From positions 2,976,001 to 3,040,000 of the forward strand of contig JAHBZM010000001.1 of assembly GCA_019635435.1 (NCBI GenBank): 64,000 nucleotides of DNA, in the 5' to 3' direction. Below, in pieces: positions 24,368 to 35,000 of this stretch (its first letter is position 1; every line of letters starts with the position of its first letter). This stretch comes from Ramlibacter sp. (GTDB lineage Bacteria; Pseudomonadota; Gammaproteobacteria; Burkholderiales; Burkholderiaceae_C). The translations under genes and the position numbers were made by a program. Below the pieces are notes generated by a model. That model was given only the letters and a program-made list of their open reading frames with translations. It ran no database searches and was not told the origin of the DNA.

Positions 24368-25309
24368 CTCTGAAGTGGCCGCAATGGAGCCTGCCGCGGC
24401 GGCTTCACGCCCGCGTGAACGCCAGGCGCCTGGCGCCACGCCGGTGGCGCGCTTGAAGGCCTTGCTGAACGCCGCCTCCGACTCGTAGCCCACGGCACCG
24501 GCCACCTCGCCCAGGCCGCGCGCGCCTTCACGCAGCAGGAGCCCGGCCTTGCGCATGCGCCAGCGCGTCAGGTAGTCCAGCGGCGCCTGCCCCACGCGCT
24601 GGCGAAAGCGCAGCGCAAAGGCCGAGCGCGAGAGCCGGGCTGCCTCGGCCAGCGAGTCCACCGTCCAGCCATGGGCCAGGTCCTTGTGCATGGCGCGCAG
24701 CGCGGGGCCGATGCGCGGGTCGGTCAGCGCGCCAAGCCAGCCGGTGTCGCTGCCGGCGGCGGCCACATGGGCGCGCACCGCCTGCACAAACAGGATGTCG
24801 GCCAGGCGGCTCACCACCAGGCCCGAACCCAGGCCGGGCTCGCCGGTTTCCATGGCCAGCAGTTGCAGCGTGCCCTGCAGCGCCTGGGCCCGCACCTCGT
24901 CCATGCGCACATGCAGCAACACCGGCAGCAAATCCTGCAGCGGCCGCGCGGCCTCGGGGTCGAAATGGAACCAGCCGCACAGCAGGGTGGCCGCCGCGCC
25001 GCTGCCACCCAGCTCGACCACGCCGCCAATGCGGTCGCGCACCACCGAGGCGCAGCTCACCGTGGGCGTTTGCGGGTGGTCGCGCAGCACATGGGGCGTG
25101 CCATGCACCAGCACATAACAGTCGCCCGCGGCAAGCGACACCGGCGGATGGCCTGGCACCTCCAGCAGGCAGCTGCCGCGCACCACCATGCCAAAACGGG
25201 CCGCCTCGCCGCCGGCCAGGCTCACGCCCCAGGGGGCGCGCGCCTCCAGCCGCGCGTACAGCGCGCTGCGCACCTGCATGGTGGCAAACACATCATCAAG
25301 CGGGTCCAT
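24365..25309 (-). CDS. AraC family regulator with N-terminal cupin domain
   Basis: From ATG 25307-25309 (MDPLDDVFATMQVRSALYAR), with GGAGAG upstream, the product is 314 residues. The N-terminal cupin_6 domain (to about 195) includes FGMVVRGSCLLEVPGHPPVSLAAGDCYVLVHGTPH (in part). The C-terminal AraC domain has both helix-turn-helix units: LAEAARLSRSAFALRFRQRVG and VAGAVGYESEAAFSKAFKRATG, then PGAWR. It is divergent from the NTF2-like and MFS exporter genes, its likely targets. The last residues (SIAATSE) and stop run into the dispersed repeat, so the native C-terminus may have been altered. Confidence 0.92.
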   Translation of the reverse strand: MDPLDDVFATMQVRSALYARLEARAPWGVSLAGGEAARFGMVVRGSCLLEVPGHPPVSLAAGDCYVLVHGTPHVLRDHPQTPTVSCASVVRDRIGGVVELGGSGAAATLLCGWFHFDPEAARPLQDLLPVLLHVRMDEVRAQALQGTLQLLAMETGEPGLGSGLVVSRLADILFVQAVRAHVAAAGSDTGWLGALTDPRIGPALRAMHKDLAHGWTVDSLAEAARLSRSAFALRFRQRVGQAPLDYLTRWRMRKAGLLLREGARGLGEVAGAVGYESEAAFSKAFKRATGVAPGAWRSRGREAAAAGSIAATSE

Positions 25310-25416
25310 GGCTCTCTCCAAAATGGATGAACAGACATGATTTTGCCGCTTTCAGGCATTCATTGTCCATCTGGCTCACGGGATCATGGCCCAACCCAAT
25401 ACCCCAAAGGACCGCC

Positions 25417-25794
25417 ATGAACCCCGAAGCATTCGCCGACCGCTACATTGCCCTGTGGAACGAACCCGACCCCGCGCAACGTGAGGCCGCCATTGCCGCC
25501 CTGTGGGCGCCAGACGGCAGCCACCACGTGCGCACCCAGCAGGCCCGGGGGCATGAGGCGCTGGCCCGCCGCGTGACCGGTGCCTACGAGAAAAACGTCC
25601 GCGACCTGGGCTTTCGCTTCCAGCGCGCGGGCGCGGTGCAGGCGCTGCACGACAGCCTGATGTTCCATTGGCACATGGTCCGCCCCGGCCAACCGCAGGT
25701 GGAGGCATTGGGCCTGGAGTTTTTGCGGCTGTCCGCCGATGGCCGCATTGAGACCGACTACCAGTTCATCCTCCCCACGCCGGCCGCTGCCTGA
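25417..25794 (+). CDS. NTF2-like/SnoaL-like small protein
   Basis: The 125-residue protein starts at ATG 25417 (MNPEAFADRYIALWNEPDPAQREAAIAALWAPDGSHH), a common opening of NTF2-like cone-barrel proteins: a long helix, then a short helix leading to ALWAPDG. Later strands (VQALHDSLMFHWHMV, LGLEFLRLSADGRIETDYQFI) complete the fold. Family members include isomerases, hydrolases and ligand binders; no catalytic set is evident here. It precedes the MFS exporter gene by 62 bases and is divergent from the AraC regulator. Confidence 0.82.
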   Translation: MNPEAFADRYIALWNEPDPAQREAAIAALWAPDGSHHVRTQQARGHEALARRVTGAYEKNVRDLGFRFQRAGAVQALHDSLMFHWHMVRPGQPQVEALGLEFLRLSADGRIETDYQFILPTPAAA

Positions 25795-25856
25795 AACCCC
25801 GCCATGACCCCCCAGGTCATTGCCCTGCGGCCGTGACCCTTCCCACACTCAACACC

Positions 25857-27317
25857 ATGACCTCCACCCGACTCACACCGTTGCCGCCGGCAGCCGCTCC
25901 CTCCGCGTCCCAGCACGCCGCCCCCGGCTGGCCGGCGCTGCTCATCATGCTATGCGGCACCTTCATGGTGGTGCTCGATTTTTTCATCGTCAACGTCGCC
26001 CTGCCCTCCATGCAAGGCGAACTGCACAGCAGCGCCGCGACGCTGCAAATGGTGGTGGCCGGTTACGGACTGGCCACGGCCGCCGGGCTGATCACGGGCG
26101 GCCGGCTGGGCGACATCTTGGGCCGCCGCCGCATGTTCATGACCGGGCTGGCGCTGTTCACGCTGGCTTCGGCCGCCTGCGGGCTCGCCCCTGACGCCGC
26201 CACGCTGGTGGCAGCGCGGGTGCTGCAAGGCCTGGCTGGCGCCCTGCTTCAGCCGCAGGTGCTGGCCATGATGGGCCTGGTCTACACCGGCGAGCGGCGC
26301 GCCCGCGCGTTTGCCGCCTACGGGCTCACGCTGGGCCTGGGCGCCACGCTGGGCCAGCTGCTGGGTGGCCTGCTCATCCACGCCAACCTGGCCGGGCTGG
26401 GCTGGCGCAGTTGCTTCCTCATCAACGTCCCGGTGGGCCTGGCCGCGTTGGCGCTGGCGCCGCGGCTGCTGCCACCGCTGGCCAACAAGGCCGGCGCGCG
26501 GCTGGATCTGGCGGGCGCGGCGCTGGCCGCGGCCGTCTGCACGGCGGTGGTGCTGCCGCTGGTGGAGGGGCGCGAGCAGGGCTGGCCGCTGTGGAGCGTG
26601 CTGAGCCTGGCGCTGGCCCTGCCGCTGGCTGCGGCCTTCGCGCTGCAGCAACGGCAGCTGGCCCGGCGCGGCGGCGCGCCCCTGCTGGCCCCGGCCCTGC
26701 TCGCGCACCGCAGCTTTGTGCTGGGCCTGGCCACGACGCTGGCGTTCTACGCGGGCAATGCCTCGCTGTATTTCGTGCTGGCGCTGTACATGCAGCAGGG
26801 GCTGGGCCTGGCGCCGCTGCCCTCGGGGCTGATCTTCACGGCGCTGGCCGCGGGCTTTTTTGCCACCTCGCTGGCCGCACCGCGGCTGGCGCGGTGGCTG
26901 GGCGGCGCGCCGATCGCGCGTGGCGCATTGCTGCTGGCGCTGGGCCACGCGCTGCAATGCCTGAACGTGACGCTGTGGGCCGGGCCGTCCACCCTGTTCT
27001 GGATGGTGCCGCTGCTGTTGCTGCAGGGCGCGGGGCTGGGGCTGGTGATGGCGCCGCTGGTGTCCGCGGTGCTGGCGGGCCTGCCGCCCCAGCATGCGGG
27101 CGTGGCGTCGGGCACGATTGCCACCGTGCAGCAGGCGGGCAATGCGCTGGGCGTGGCCCTGGTCGGCATCCTGTTTTACGGCCAGCTGCAGGGCGCGGCC
27201 GATGCGCAGGCCTGGGGCGCGGCCCTGGGCGTGGCGCTGCTGTACCTGTGCGCGTCAGCGCTGCTGGTGGCCGGCTTGCAGGCCTGTGCCAACCGCCTGG
27301 TCAGACCCGCCGCATAG
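25857..27317 (+). CDS. MFS multidrug-type exporter, DHA2 (EmrB/QacA) family
   Basis: The 486-residue protein has about 14 membrane segments and DHA2 landmarks: MVVLDFFIVNVALPSMQ (the DxxxVNxALP motif) in the first helix, VVAGYGLATAAGLITGGRLGDILGRRRMF with the GxLaDrxGrkxxl motif, and the helix-5 antiporter region YGLTLGLGATLGQLLGG. It would use the proton gradient to expel drugs or metabolites. It lies downstream of the NTF2-like gene, with a divergent AraC regulator that probably controls both. The GTG at 25833 is a less likely start than the ATG used. Confidence 0.92.
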   Translation: MTSTRLTPLPPAAAPSASQHAAPGWPALLIMLCGTFMVVLDFFIVNVALPSMQGELHSSAATLQMVVAGYGLATAAGLITGGRLGDILGRRRMFMTGLALFTLASAACGLAPDAATLVAARVLQGLAGALLQPQVLAMMGLVYTGERRARAFAAYGLTLGLGATLGQLLGGLLIHANLAGLGWRSCFLINVPVGLAALALAPRLLPPLANKAGARLDLAGAALAAAVCTAVVLPLVEGREQGWPLWSVLSLALALPLAAAFALQQRQLARRGGAPLLAPALLAHRSFVLGLATTLAFYAGNASLYFVLALYMQQGLGLAPLPSGLIFTALAAGFFATSLAAPRLARWLGGAPIARGALLLALGHALQCLNVTLWAGPSTLFWMVPLLLLQGAGLGLVMAPLVSAVLAGLPPQHAGVASGTIATVQQAGNALGVALVGILFYGQLQGAADAQAWGAALGVALLYLCASALLVAGLQACANRLVRPAA

Positions 27318-27321
27318 CCAC

Positions 27322-27379
27322 TTGCTCCTGTTTTCATAGCGCGCAGTGGCCGCCGCTATTGGACTCCAGGCACTTTTCA
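27322..27379. repeat. Dispersed 58-base repeat, copy c, between convergent MFS and efflux-channel genes
   Basis: This is the second 58-base copy, differing from 24310-24367 at three positions only. It again lies between converging genes and again supplies a stop codon (TGA within TCACCATGAAAAG read on the minus strand) to the gene entering from the right. ATAGC/GCTAT arms give the same hairpin. Position suggests that the element acts, or is tolerated, as a bidirectional gene boundary. Confidence 0.87.
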
Positions 27380-28858
27380 TGGTGAAACGGGGGCCGTAGG
27401 CACTTGCCAGCCGCCGCCCAGCGCCTGGATCAGCGCCACGGCCGCCGTCTGGCGGTCGGCCTGCAGCTGCACCAGCGCCCGGCGCGCGCTGCGTGCCGCG
27501 GCCTGCGCGGTGATCACTTCGGTGAAGCTCACCTGCCCGGCCTTGTAGCGGTTCAGCTGCTGCTGCTCCACCTCGTCGGCGGCGCGCGAGGCCTGCTCGC
27601 GCAGCACCTGCTGGGCCTGCAGCACGCGCGCGGCCACCAGCTGGTTCTCCACGTCCTGGAACGCTGCCAGCACGGTCTGGCGGTACTGCGCGGCGGCCAG
27701 GTCCAGCGCCGCGCGCGCCGCGTCCACGCGCGCCGTGGTGGCGCCCGCATTGAACAGCGACTGCGCCAGCGAGGCGCCCAGCGCCCACACCAGGTGCGAG
27801 GGGCTCAGCAAATCCTCGATGCGCGGGCCGCTGGTGCCCACCGAGGCACTCAGCCCGATGCTGGGGTAGTAGGCCGCCTGCGCCACGCCAACCTGCGCAT
27901 TGGCCACGGCGACACGGCGCTCACGCGCCGCAATGTCGGGCCGGCGCTGCAGCAGGTCGGATGGCAGCAGCACCGGCACCGCGGGCACGGTGGGCCGCCA
28001 CTGCGCCTGCGCGGGCAGGCTGAGCGCGGCCGGCGCGCGCCCCGTGAGCACGGCAATCGCATGCTCGGACTGGGCGCGCTGGCGGCTCAGGGTCAGGTCA
28101 TCGGCGCGGGTGTTGGCCAGCTGGGTTTCGGCCTGCAGCACATCGGTGCGCGGTGCGATGCCTGCGTCGTAGCGGTTCTGGGCGATCTGGCGCGAGCGCT
28201 CGTAGCCCTCGATGGTCTGCGCCAGCAGCGCGCGCTGCACATCGGTCTGGCGCAGGGCCACATAGGCCGCCACCAGTTCCCCCTGCGCCGACAGCCGGGC
28301 CGAGGCCAGATCGGCCGCGCTGGCCGCCGCCGCCGCTTGCGCGCCCTGGGCGGCCTGGCCCAGCCGGCCCCAGACGTCGGGCTCCCAGCTGGCCCCGATG
28401 CTGAGCTGGTAGCTGCTGCGGGTACCGGCGCTGCTGCCCTCGCCGCCGCTGCGGTTGGCGCCCAGGTTCAGCCCCACGGTGGGGAACATGGCGGCGCGCT
28501 GCTGCGCCAGCAGCGCGCGGGCCTGCGCATACGAGGCCACGGCCGCCGCCACGTTCTGGTTGGACACCTCGACCTGCGCGGCCAGCGCGTTGAGTTCGGG
28601 GTCGTTGAACAGCGTCCACCACGGCCCGCGGTCCAGCGCATCGGCCGGCGCGGCGGTCACCCACGGGCCCTGCTCCTTGAAGGCCGCGGGCACGGGCGCC
28701 TCGGGGCGCTGGTAAGCCGGGCCCACGGCACAGCCGCCCAGCGCCAGCAGCGCCGCAACCGCCACCGCAGACAGCGTTGAGCGCGATGCTCCGGTGGGCC
28801 ACTGCGAAGGCACAGTGTGGGCGGGCAGAAAAGGCAGGGGCAGTCGCATGGCGGTCAC
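27377..28858 (-). CDS. Outer-membrane efflux channel lipoprotein (OprM/NodT family)
   Basis: The 493-residue protein has a lipobox AALLALGGC near residue 42 and then GPAYQRPEAPVPAAF, the standard NodT/OprM start after the lipid-bearing cysteine. Two repeated coiled halves follow, with ELVAAYVALRQTDVQRALL and the VENQLVAARVLQAQQVL region in the second half. It forms the trimeric outer-membrane duct of the RND pump encoded upstream. The GTG at 28858 overlaps the preceding permease stop (GTGA); ATG 28849 is an alternative start. The final residues PTAPVSP and stop lie at the edge of repeat copy c. Confidence 0.93.
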   Translation of the reverse strand: MTAMRLPLPFLPAHTVPSQWPTGASRSTLSAVAVAALLALGGCAVGPAYQRPEAPVPAAFKEQGPWVTAAPADALDRGPWWTLFNDPELNALAAQVEVSNQNVAAAVASYAQARALLAQQRAAMFPTVGLNLGANRSGGEGSSAGTRSSYQLSIGASWEPDVWGRLGQAAQGAQAAAAASAADLASARLSAQGELVAAYVALRQTDVQRALLAQTIEGYERSRQIAQNRYDAGIAPRTDVLQAETQLANTRADDLTLSRQRAQSEHAIAVLTGRAPAALSLPAQAQWRPTVPAVPVLLPSDLLQRRPDIAARERRVAVANAQVGVAQAAYYPSIGLSASVGTSGPRIEDLLSPSHLVWALGASLAQSLFNAGATTARVDAARAALDLAAAQYRQTVLAAFQDVENQLVAARVLQAQQVLREQASRAADEVEQQQLNRYKAGQVSFTEVITAQAAARSARRALVQLQADRQTAAVALIQALGGGWQVPTAPVSP

Positions 28859-31800
28859 GCAGGTTGGGGGTTGTTGTGGCGGCCCAGCTCACGCTCCAGC
28901 GGGCCGCGCCGGCGCAGCTTGTCCATCAGCAGGTAGACCACGGGCGTGGTCAGCAGCGTCAGCACCTGGCTGGCGATCAGGCCGCCAATGATGGCAATGC
29001 CCAGCGGCTGGCGCAGCTCGGCACCTTCGCCAAAGCCGATGGCCAGCGGCAGCGCGCCCAGCGCGGCGGCCAGCGTGGTCATGAGGATGGGCCGAAAGCG
29101 CAGCAGGCAGGCCTCGCGCACGGCGGCCAGGGGCGTGAGCCCGCGCGAACGCTCGGCGTCCAGCGCAAAGTCGATGATCAGGATGGCGTTTTTCTTGACG
29201 ATGCCAATGAGCAGGAACAGGCCGATCAGCGCCATGATGGAAAAGTCCATCCCGAACAGCATCAGGGCCAGCACCGCGCCCACCCCGGCCGACGGCAGTG
29301 TGGACAGCACCGTGACCGGGTGGATCAGGCTTTCATACAGCACGCCCAGCACGATGTAGATCACCACGATGGCCGCCAGGATCAGCAGCGGCTGCTCGCC
29401 CTGCGAGTCCTGCGCCGCGCGCGCCGTGCCCTGGAAGCTGCCGCGCACGTTGCGCGGCATGGCAATGCTGGCCTCGGCGTCGCGCACGGCTTGCTGGCCG
29501 TCGGCCAGGTTGGCGCCATCGGCCAGGTTGTAGGAAATGGTGGTGGCCAGCTCGGCGTCCTGGTGGGAGACGGAGCTGGCCGTGGGCCGCTCCGAGAAGC
29601 GCGCAATGGCCGACAGCGGCACCATGTTGCGCGCCGAGGTGCTCAAGGCCTGGCCGGTGGACTGGTTGCGCAGCGAGGGGTTGATCGGGCTGCTGGTTGA
29701 CGTCAAGGACGCCGAGTTGCTGGCGGCCAGCCGCGCCGGCACGTAGATGTCCTTGAGCGATTCGGGGCTGCGCGTGTAGCGCGGCGCCACGCCCATGATC
29801 ACGCGGTACTGGTTCTGCTCGCCATAGATGGTGGCCACCTGGCGCTGGCCAAAGCCGTTGTACAGCGCGTTGTCAATGTCGCGCGAGCTGATGCCCAGGC
29901 GCGCGGCGCTGTCCTTGTCGACCTCGACATAGGTTTCCACGCCGTTTTCCTGCTGGTCGGTGTCCACATCGACCAGCGCGTCCTGCTGCTTCATGGCCTC
30001 GGCCAGCTTCGTGGCCCACAGGCGCAGGTCGGCCACGTTGTCGCTCTTGAGCGTGTACTGGTAGGTGGAGTTGCTGGAGCGCCCGCCCATGCGCAGGTCC
30101 TGCACCGGGTTGAGGAACAGGCTGATGCCCGTGACCGCGGCAAGCTGTGGGCGCAGCCGCGCGATCACGGCCTGGCCCTTGTCGGTGCGCTGCGAGGCCG
30201 GCTTGAGGTTGATGAACATGAAGCCTCCGCCGGGCCGGCTGCCGCCGGTGAAACCCACCACGGTGTCCACGGCCGGGTCGGCGCGGATGATGTCGATGAG
30301 CTGGCGCAGCTTGTCCTGCATGGCCTGGAACGAGATGCTCTGGTCGGCCCGCATGCCGCCCGAGATCTGCCCCGTGTCCTGCTGCGGGAAGAAGCCCTTG
30401 GGCACCCGCGTGAACAGGTAGACGTTGAGCCCCACCACCGCCACCAGGATGGCCATCACCAGCCAGCGCGCATGCAGCGCCCAGTCCAGGCTGTGCTCGT
30501 AGCCCCGGTGCAGCCAGCCAAAGCCGCGCTCCAGCCCGCGCGCCAGGCGCCCGGGCGGCCTGGCTCCCTCCCCGCCACCGGGCTTGAGCAGCCAGGCGCA
30601 CAGCATGGGCGTGGTGGTGAGCGAGAGCACCAGCGAGATCATCACCGCGGCCGACAGCGTGACCGCAAACTCGCGGAACAGCCGCCCCACCTGCCCGCCC
30701 ATGAACAGCAGCGGGATGAACACCGCCACCAGCGACAGGCTGATGGACAGCACCGTGAAGCCCACCTCGCGCGCGCCCAGCAACGCGGCCTTGAAGCGGT
30801 CCATGCCGGCCTCGATGTGGCGGCTGGTGTTCTCCAGCACCACGATGGCGTCGTCCACCACAAAGCCCGTGGCCACGGTGAGCGCCATCAGGCTCAGGTT
30901 GTTGAGCGAAAAGCCCAGGAAATACATGACGCCAAAGGTGCCCAGCAGCGACACGATGGTGGCAATGGCCGGGATGAAGGTGGCGCGCACGCTGCGCAGG
31001 AAGGCACTGACCACCAGCACCACCAGTGCGATCGCAATGGCCAGCGTGACCTCGACCTCGTGCAGCGCCGCGCGGATGGAGTTGGTGCGATCCGACGCCA
31101 CGGCAATCCTGATGTCGGACGGCAGCTGGGCCTGCAGCTCGGGCAGCAGCGCGCGCACCCCGTCCACCGTGGCGATCACGTTGGCGCCGGGTTGCAGCGT
31201 GACCAGCACGATCACCGCGCGCTCGCCGTTGAACAGGCCCAGCGTGTTGATGTTCTCCACGCTGTCGGTCACCTCGGATATGTCAGACAGGCGCACGGCC
31301 GCGCCATTGCGCCAGGCCACGACCAGGCCCTTGTAGTCGGCCGCAGTGCGGCCCGAGCCATTGGGCCCGGTGCCGGTGTAGATCTGCAGGCGCTGGCCCG
31401 AGACCTCGATGTCGCCCTTGGGCCGGTTGACGCTGCCGGCCTGCAGCGCGGCGCGCACGTCCTCGGTGCTGATGCCGTACTTGTTGAGCGCAAACGGCAG
31501 CAGGTCGACGCGCACCGCGGGCTGCGAGCCGCCGCCCAGTTCCACGTCGCCCACGCCGGCCACCTGCGACACCTTTTGCTGCACCACGTTGGACACCGCG
31601 TCGTAGATCTGCCCCGGCGAGCGCTTGGGCGAGGTCAGCGCCAGGATGATCACCGGCGAAGCCGACGGGTTGGCCTTGCGGTAGGTCGGGTTGCTGCGCA
31701 GCGTGGACGGCAGGTCGGCGCGCGAGGCGTTGATGGCGGCCTGCACCTCGCGCGCGGCGGCGTCGATGTTGCGGTTCAGGTTGAACTGCAGCGTGACGCG

Positions 31801-32067
31801 CGACGAGCCGTTGCCGCTGTTGGACGTCATTTCATTGACGCCGGCGATCACGCCCAGGCGCCGCTCCAGCGGCGTGGCCACGCTGGTGGCCATGGTCTCG
31901 GGGCTGGCGCCGGGCAGGCTCGCGCTGACCGAGATCACCGGAAAGTCCACCTGCGGCAGGGAGGCCACGGGCAGGAAGAAAAAGGCGCCAATGCCCGCGA
32001 GCGCAATGCCGATGGTCAGCAGCACGGTGGCCACCGGCCGCCGGACAAAGGGCTCGGACAGGTTCAT
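28855..32067 (-). CDS. mdtC: RND efflux permease, MdtC/MuxC type
   Basis: The 1070-residue protein begins MNLSEPFVRRPVATVLLTIG and has the RND plan of 12 membrane helices and two large periplasmic loops. The proton-relay aspartate pair is in FVVDDAIVVLENTSRHIE in helix 4. TLGLFNGERAVIV and LTGRxP-type loops fit the MdtC subgroup. It works as a heteromultimer with the MdtB-type partner encoded just upstream, overlapping by 4 bases at each end of the operon. Likely substrates by homology are novobiocin, bile salts or similar amphiphiles. No defects were seen. Confidence 0.93.
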   Translation of the reverse strand: MNLSEPFVRRPVATVLLTIGIALAGIGAFFFLPVASLPQVDFPVISVSASLPGASPETMATSVATPLERRLGVIAGVNEMTSNSGNGSSRVTLQFNLNRNIDAAAREVQAAINASRADLPSTLRSNPTYRKANPSASPVIILALTSPKRSPGQIYDAVSNVVQQKVSQVAGVGDVELGGGSQPAVRVDLLPFALNKYGISTEDVRAALQAGSVNRPKGDIEVSGQRLQIYTGTGPNGSGRTAADYKGLVVAWRNGAAVRLSDISEVTDSVENINTLGLFNGERAVIVLVTLQPGANVIATVDGVRALLPELQAQLPSDIRIAVASDRTNSIRAALHEVEVTLAIAIALVVLVVSAFLRSVRATFIPAIATIVSLLGTFGVMYFLGFSLNNLSLMALTVATGFVVDDAIVVLENTSRHIEAGMDRFKAALLGAREVGFTVLSISLSLVAVFIPLLFMGGQVGRLFREFAVTLSAAVMISLVLSLTTTPMLCAWLLKPGGGEGARPPGRLARGLERGFGWLHRGYEHSLDWALHARWLVMAILVAVVGLNVYLFTRVPKGFFPQQDTGQISGGMRADQSISFQAMQDKLRQLIDIIRADPAVDTVVGFTGGSRPGGGFMFINLKPASQRTDKGQAVIARLRPQLAAVTGISLFLNPVQDLRMGGRSSNSTYQYTLKSDNVADLRLWATKLAEAMKQQDALVDVDTDQQENGVETYVEVDKDSAARLGISSRDIDNALYNGFGQRQVATIYGEQNQYRVIMGVAPRYTRSPESLKDIYVPARLAASNSASLTSTSSPINPSLRNQSTGQALSTSARNMVPLSAIARFSERPTASSVSHQDAELATTISYNLADGANLADGQQAVRDAEASIAMPRNVRGSFQGTARAAQDSQGEQPLLILAAIVVIYIVLGVLYESLIHPVTVLSTLPSAGVGAVLALMLFGMDFSIMALIGLFLLIGIVKKNAILIIDFALDAERSRGLTPLAAVREACLLRFRPILMTTLAAALGALPLAIGFGEGAELRQPLGIAIIGGLIASQVLTLLTTPVVYLLMDKLRRRGPLERELGRHNNPQPA

Positions 32068-35000
32068 GCGCCGGCCCCCTCGGCGCGCCGGGCCGCCGGC
32101 CGCAGGCGGCGCCCCAGCCGGTCAAACGCGAGGTAGATCACCGGGGTGGTGAACAGCGTGAGCAGTTGGCTCACGATCAGCCCGCCGAAGATGGCCAGGC
32201 CCAGCGGGCGGCGCAGCTCGGCGCCCTCGCCCCAGCCCAGCATCAGCGGCACCGCCGCGAACAGCGCGGCCAGCGTGGTCATCAGAATGGGCCGGAAGCG
32301 CAGCCGCGCCGCCTGGCGGATCGCCTCCAGTGGGGTCTTGCCCTCGCTGCGCTCCGCGTCGATCGCGAAGTCGATCATCATGATCGCGTTCTTCTTGACG
32401 ATGCCGATCAGCAGGATGATGCCGATGATGCCGATCACGCCCAGGTCGCTGCCGGTGATCATCAGCATCAACAATGCGCCCACCCCGGCCGACGGCAGCG
32501 TGGACAGAATGGTCAGCGGGTGGATGTAGCTCTCGTACAGCACGCCCAGCACGATGTAGACGCAGATGATGGCCGCCAGGATCAGCCACAGCTGGTTGGC
32601 CAGCGAGGCCTCGTAGGCGCCCGAGGCACCCAAGAAGGTCAGCGTCACGCTGGGCGGCAAGTTGATGTCCCTGGCGGCCTGGCGGATCGCGTCCACGGCG
32701 TGGCCCAGCGAGACGCCGGGTGCGGTGTCAAAGCCCACGGTGGTGGCCGGGTACTGCGCCACGTGGGTGATCTGCAGCGGGGCCCGGCGCTCGCTGATCC
32801 TGGCCACCGCCGACAGCGGCGTGGCGTCGCCCGAGGCGGTGCGCAGCTGCACCATGCCCAGCGAGGCCGGCGAGGCCTGCGATTCAGGCCGCGCCTCGAG
32901 GATCACGCGGTACTGGTTTGTCTCGGTGAAGATGGTGGACACGATGCGCTGGCCAAAGGCACTGTACAGCGCCTCGTCGATGCTGGACGCGGTGATGTTC
33001 AGCCGCGAGGCCGTGTCGCGGTCGATGTCCACATAGACGGCCGCGCCCTGCGAGTCGGCGTCTGAGACCACATTGCGCACCTGCGCCACATCGTGCAGCC
33101 GCGCGGCAAGCTTGCCGGCCCATTCGATCACGGTGGCGTTGTCGGCCGATTCCATGGAAAAGCGGAACTGCGTGGGCCCCGATTCCGAGTCAATGGTCAG
33201 GTCCTGCACGGGCTGCAAATACAGCGTGATGCCGGGCACGGCCTGCGCGCGTTCGCGCAGGCGCTGCATCACCGCCTCCTGACTGCCGCGCGCGCTTTTG
33301 AGGTTGATCAGCATGCGGCCGGTGTGCAGCATGGTGTTGTTGGCCGCGTCCACGCCGACAAAGCTGCTGAGCGTGGCCACCTCGGGGTCGTCCATGATCA
33401 GCCGCGCCACGCGTTGCTGCATCTGCGCCATCTGCGGGTACGACACCGACTGCGAGGCCTCCACGCGCGCCTGCAACTGCCCGGTGTTCTGGGTCGGGAA
33501 CAGGCCTTTGGGCATCCAGATGTACAGCAGCACCGTGAGCGCCAGCGTGGCCAGCGCCACCAGCAGCGTCAGGCCCTGGCGCGCCAGCACCCAGCCGAGC
33601 ATGGCGTCGTAGCGCGCGATGATGCGGTCGTTCCAGCCTCGCTGCCCTTCGACAGGCTCAGGGCGAACGGAGCCATCTTCCGTTCGGGCTGAGCCTGGCC
33701 TGTCCTGAGCTTGCCGAAGGGTGGAAGCCCGCAACCACCGCGCCGACATCATGGGCACCAGCGTCAGCGACACCAGGGCCGAGATCAGGATGGTGATGGC
33801 CAGCGTCACCGCGAACTCGCGGAACAGCCTCCCCACCACGTCGCCCATGAACAGTAGCGGGATCAGAACCGCGATGAGTGACACGGTGAGCGAGATGATG
33901 GTGAAGCCGATCTCGGTGGCGCCCTTGAGCGCCGCCTGCATGGGCGGCTCGCCGTCCTCGATGTGGCGCGAGATGTTCTCGATCATCACGATCGCGTCGT
34001 CCACCACAAAGCCGGTGGCAATGGTCAGCGCCATCAGCGACAGATTGTTCAGGCTGTAGCCCAGCAGGTACATGGCGCCGCAGGTGCCGATCAGCGAGAT
34101 CGGCACGGCCAGGCTGGCAATCACGGTGGCGCGAAGGCTGTGCAGGAAGGCAAAGATCACCAGCACCACCAGCACCACCGCGATCAGCAACTCGATCTGC
34201 ACATGGTGCACCGAGGCCCGGATGCCCGTGGTGCGGTCCGACAGCACATCGACCTTGAGCGCCGGCGGCAGGCCGGCCGTGAGCTCGGGCAGGCGCTGCT
34301 TGATGGCGTCCACCGTGGCGATCACATTGGCGCCGGGCTGGCGCTGCACGTTGAGGATGATGGCCGGGCGCAGCTGGCCCGACGCCACCGACCAGGCACC
34401 CAGCTTGATGTTCTCGGCGCTTTCCACCACCTGGGCCACGTCGCGCAGGCGCACGGGCGCGCTGTTGCGGTAGGTCAGCACCAGGTTGCTGTAGTCGGCG
34501 GCGGTCAGCAGCTGGTCGTTGGAATTGATGGTGTAGGCCCGCGTGGGGCCATCAATGCTGCCCTTGGCGCCATTGGCATTGGCGGCCCCGATGGCGGTGC
34601 GCAGGTTGTCCAGCGTGAGGCCGTAGGACGCGAGCGCCCGGGTGTCGGCCTGGATGCGCACGGCCGGCCGCTGCCCGCCCGACAAGGTGACCAGCCCCAC
34701 GCCCGCCACCTGGCTGATCTTGAGCGCCAGCCGGGTGTTGACGAGGTTCTGCACCTCGGTGAGGGGCAGCGCCTCGGAGGTGATGGCCAGCGTGAGCACG
34801 GGCGCATCGGCGGGGTTGACCTTGGCATACACCGGTGGCGCCGGCAGGTCGGCCGGCAGCAAGGACCCGCCAGCATTGATGGCGGCCTGCACCTGCTGCT
34901 CCGCCACGTCCAGTGCCAGGCCCAAACCGAATTGGAGAGTGACAATCGACACGCCCGCCGCGCTGGTGGACCCCATGCGTGCCAGGCCGGCCATCTGGCC

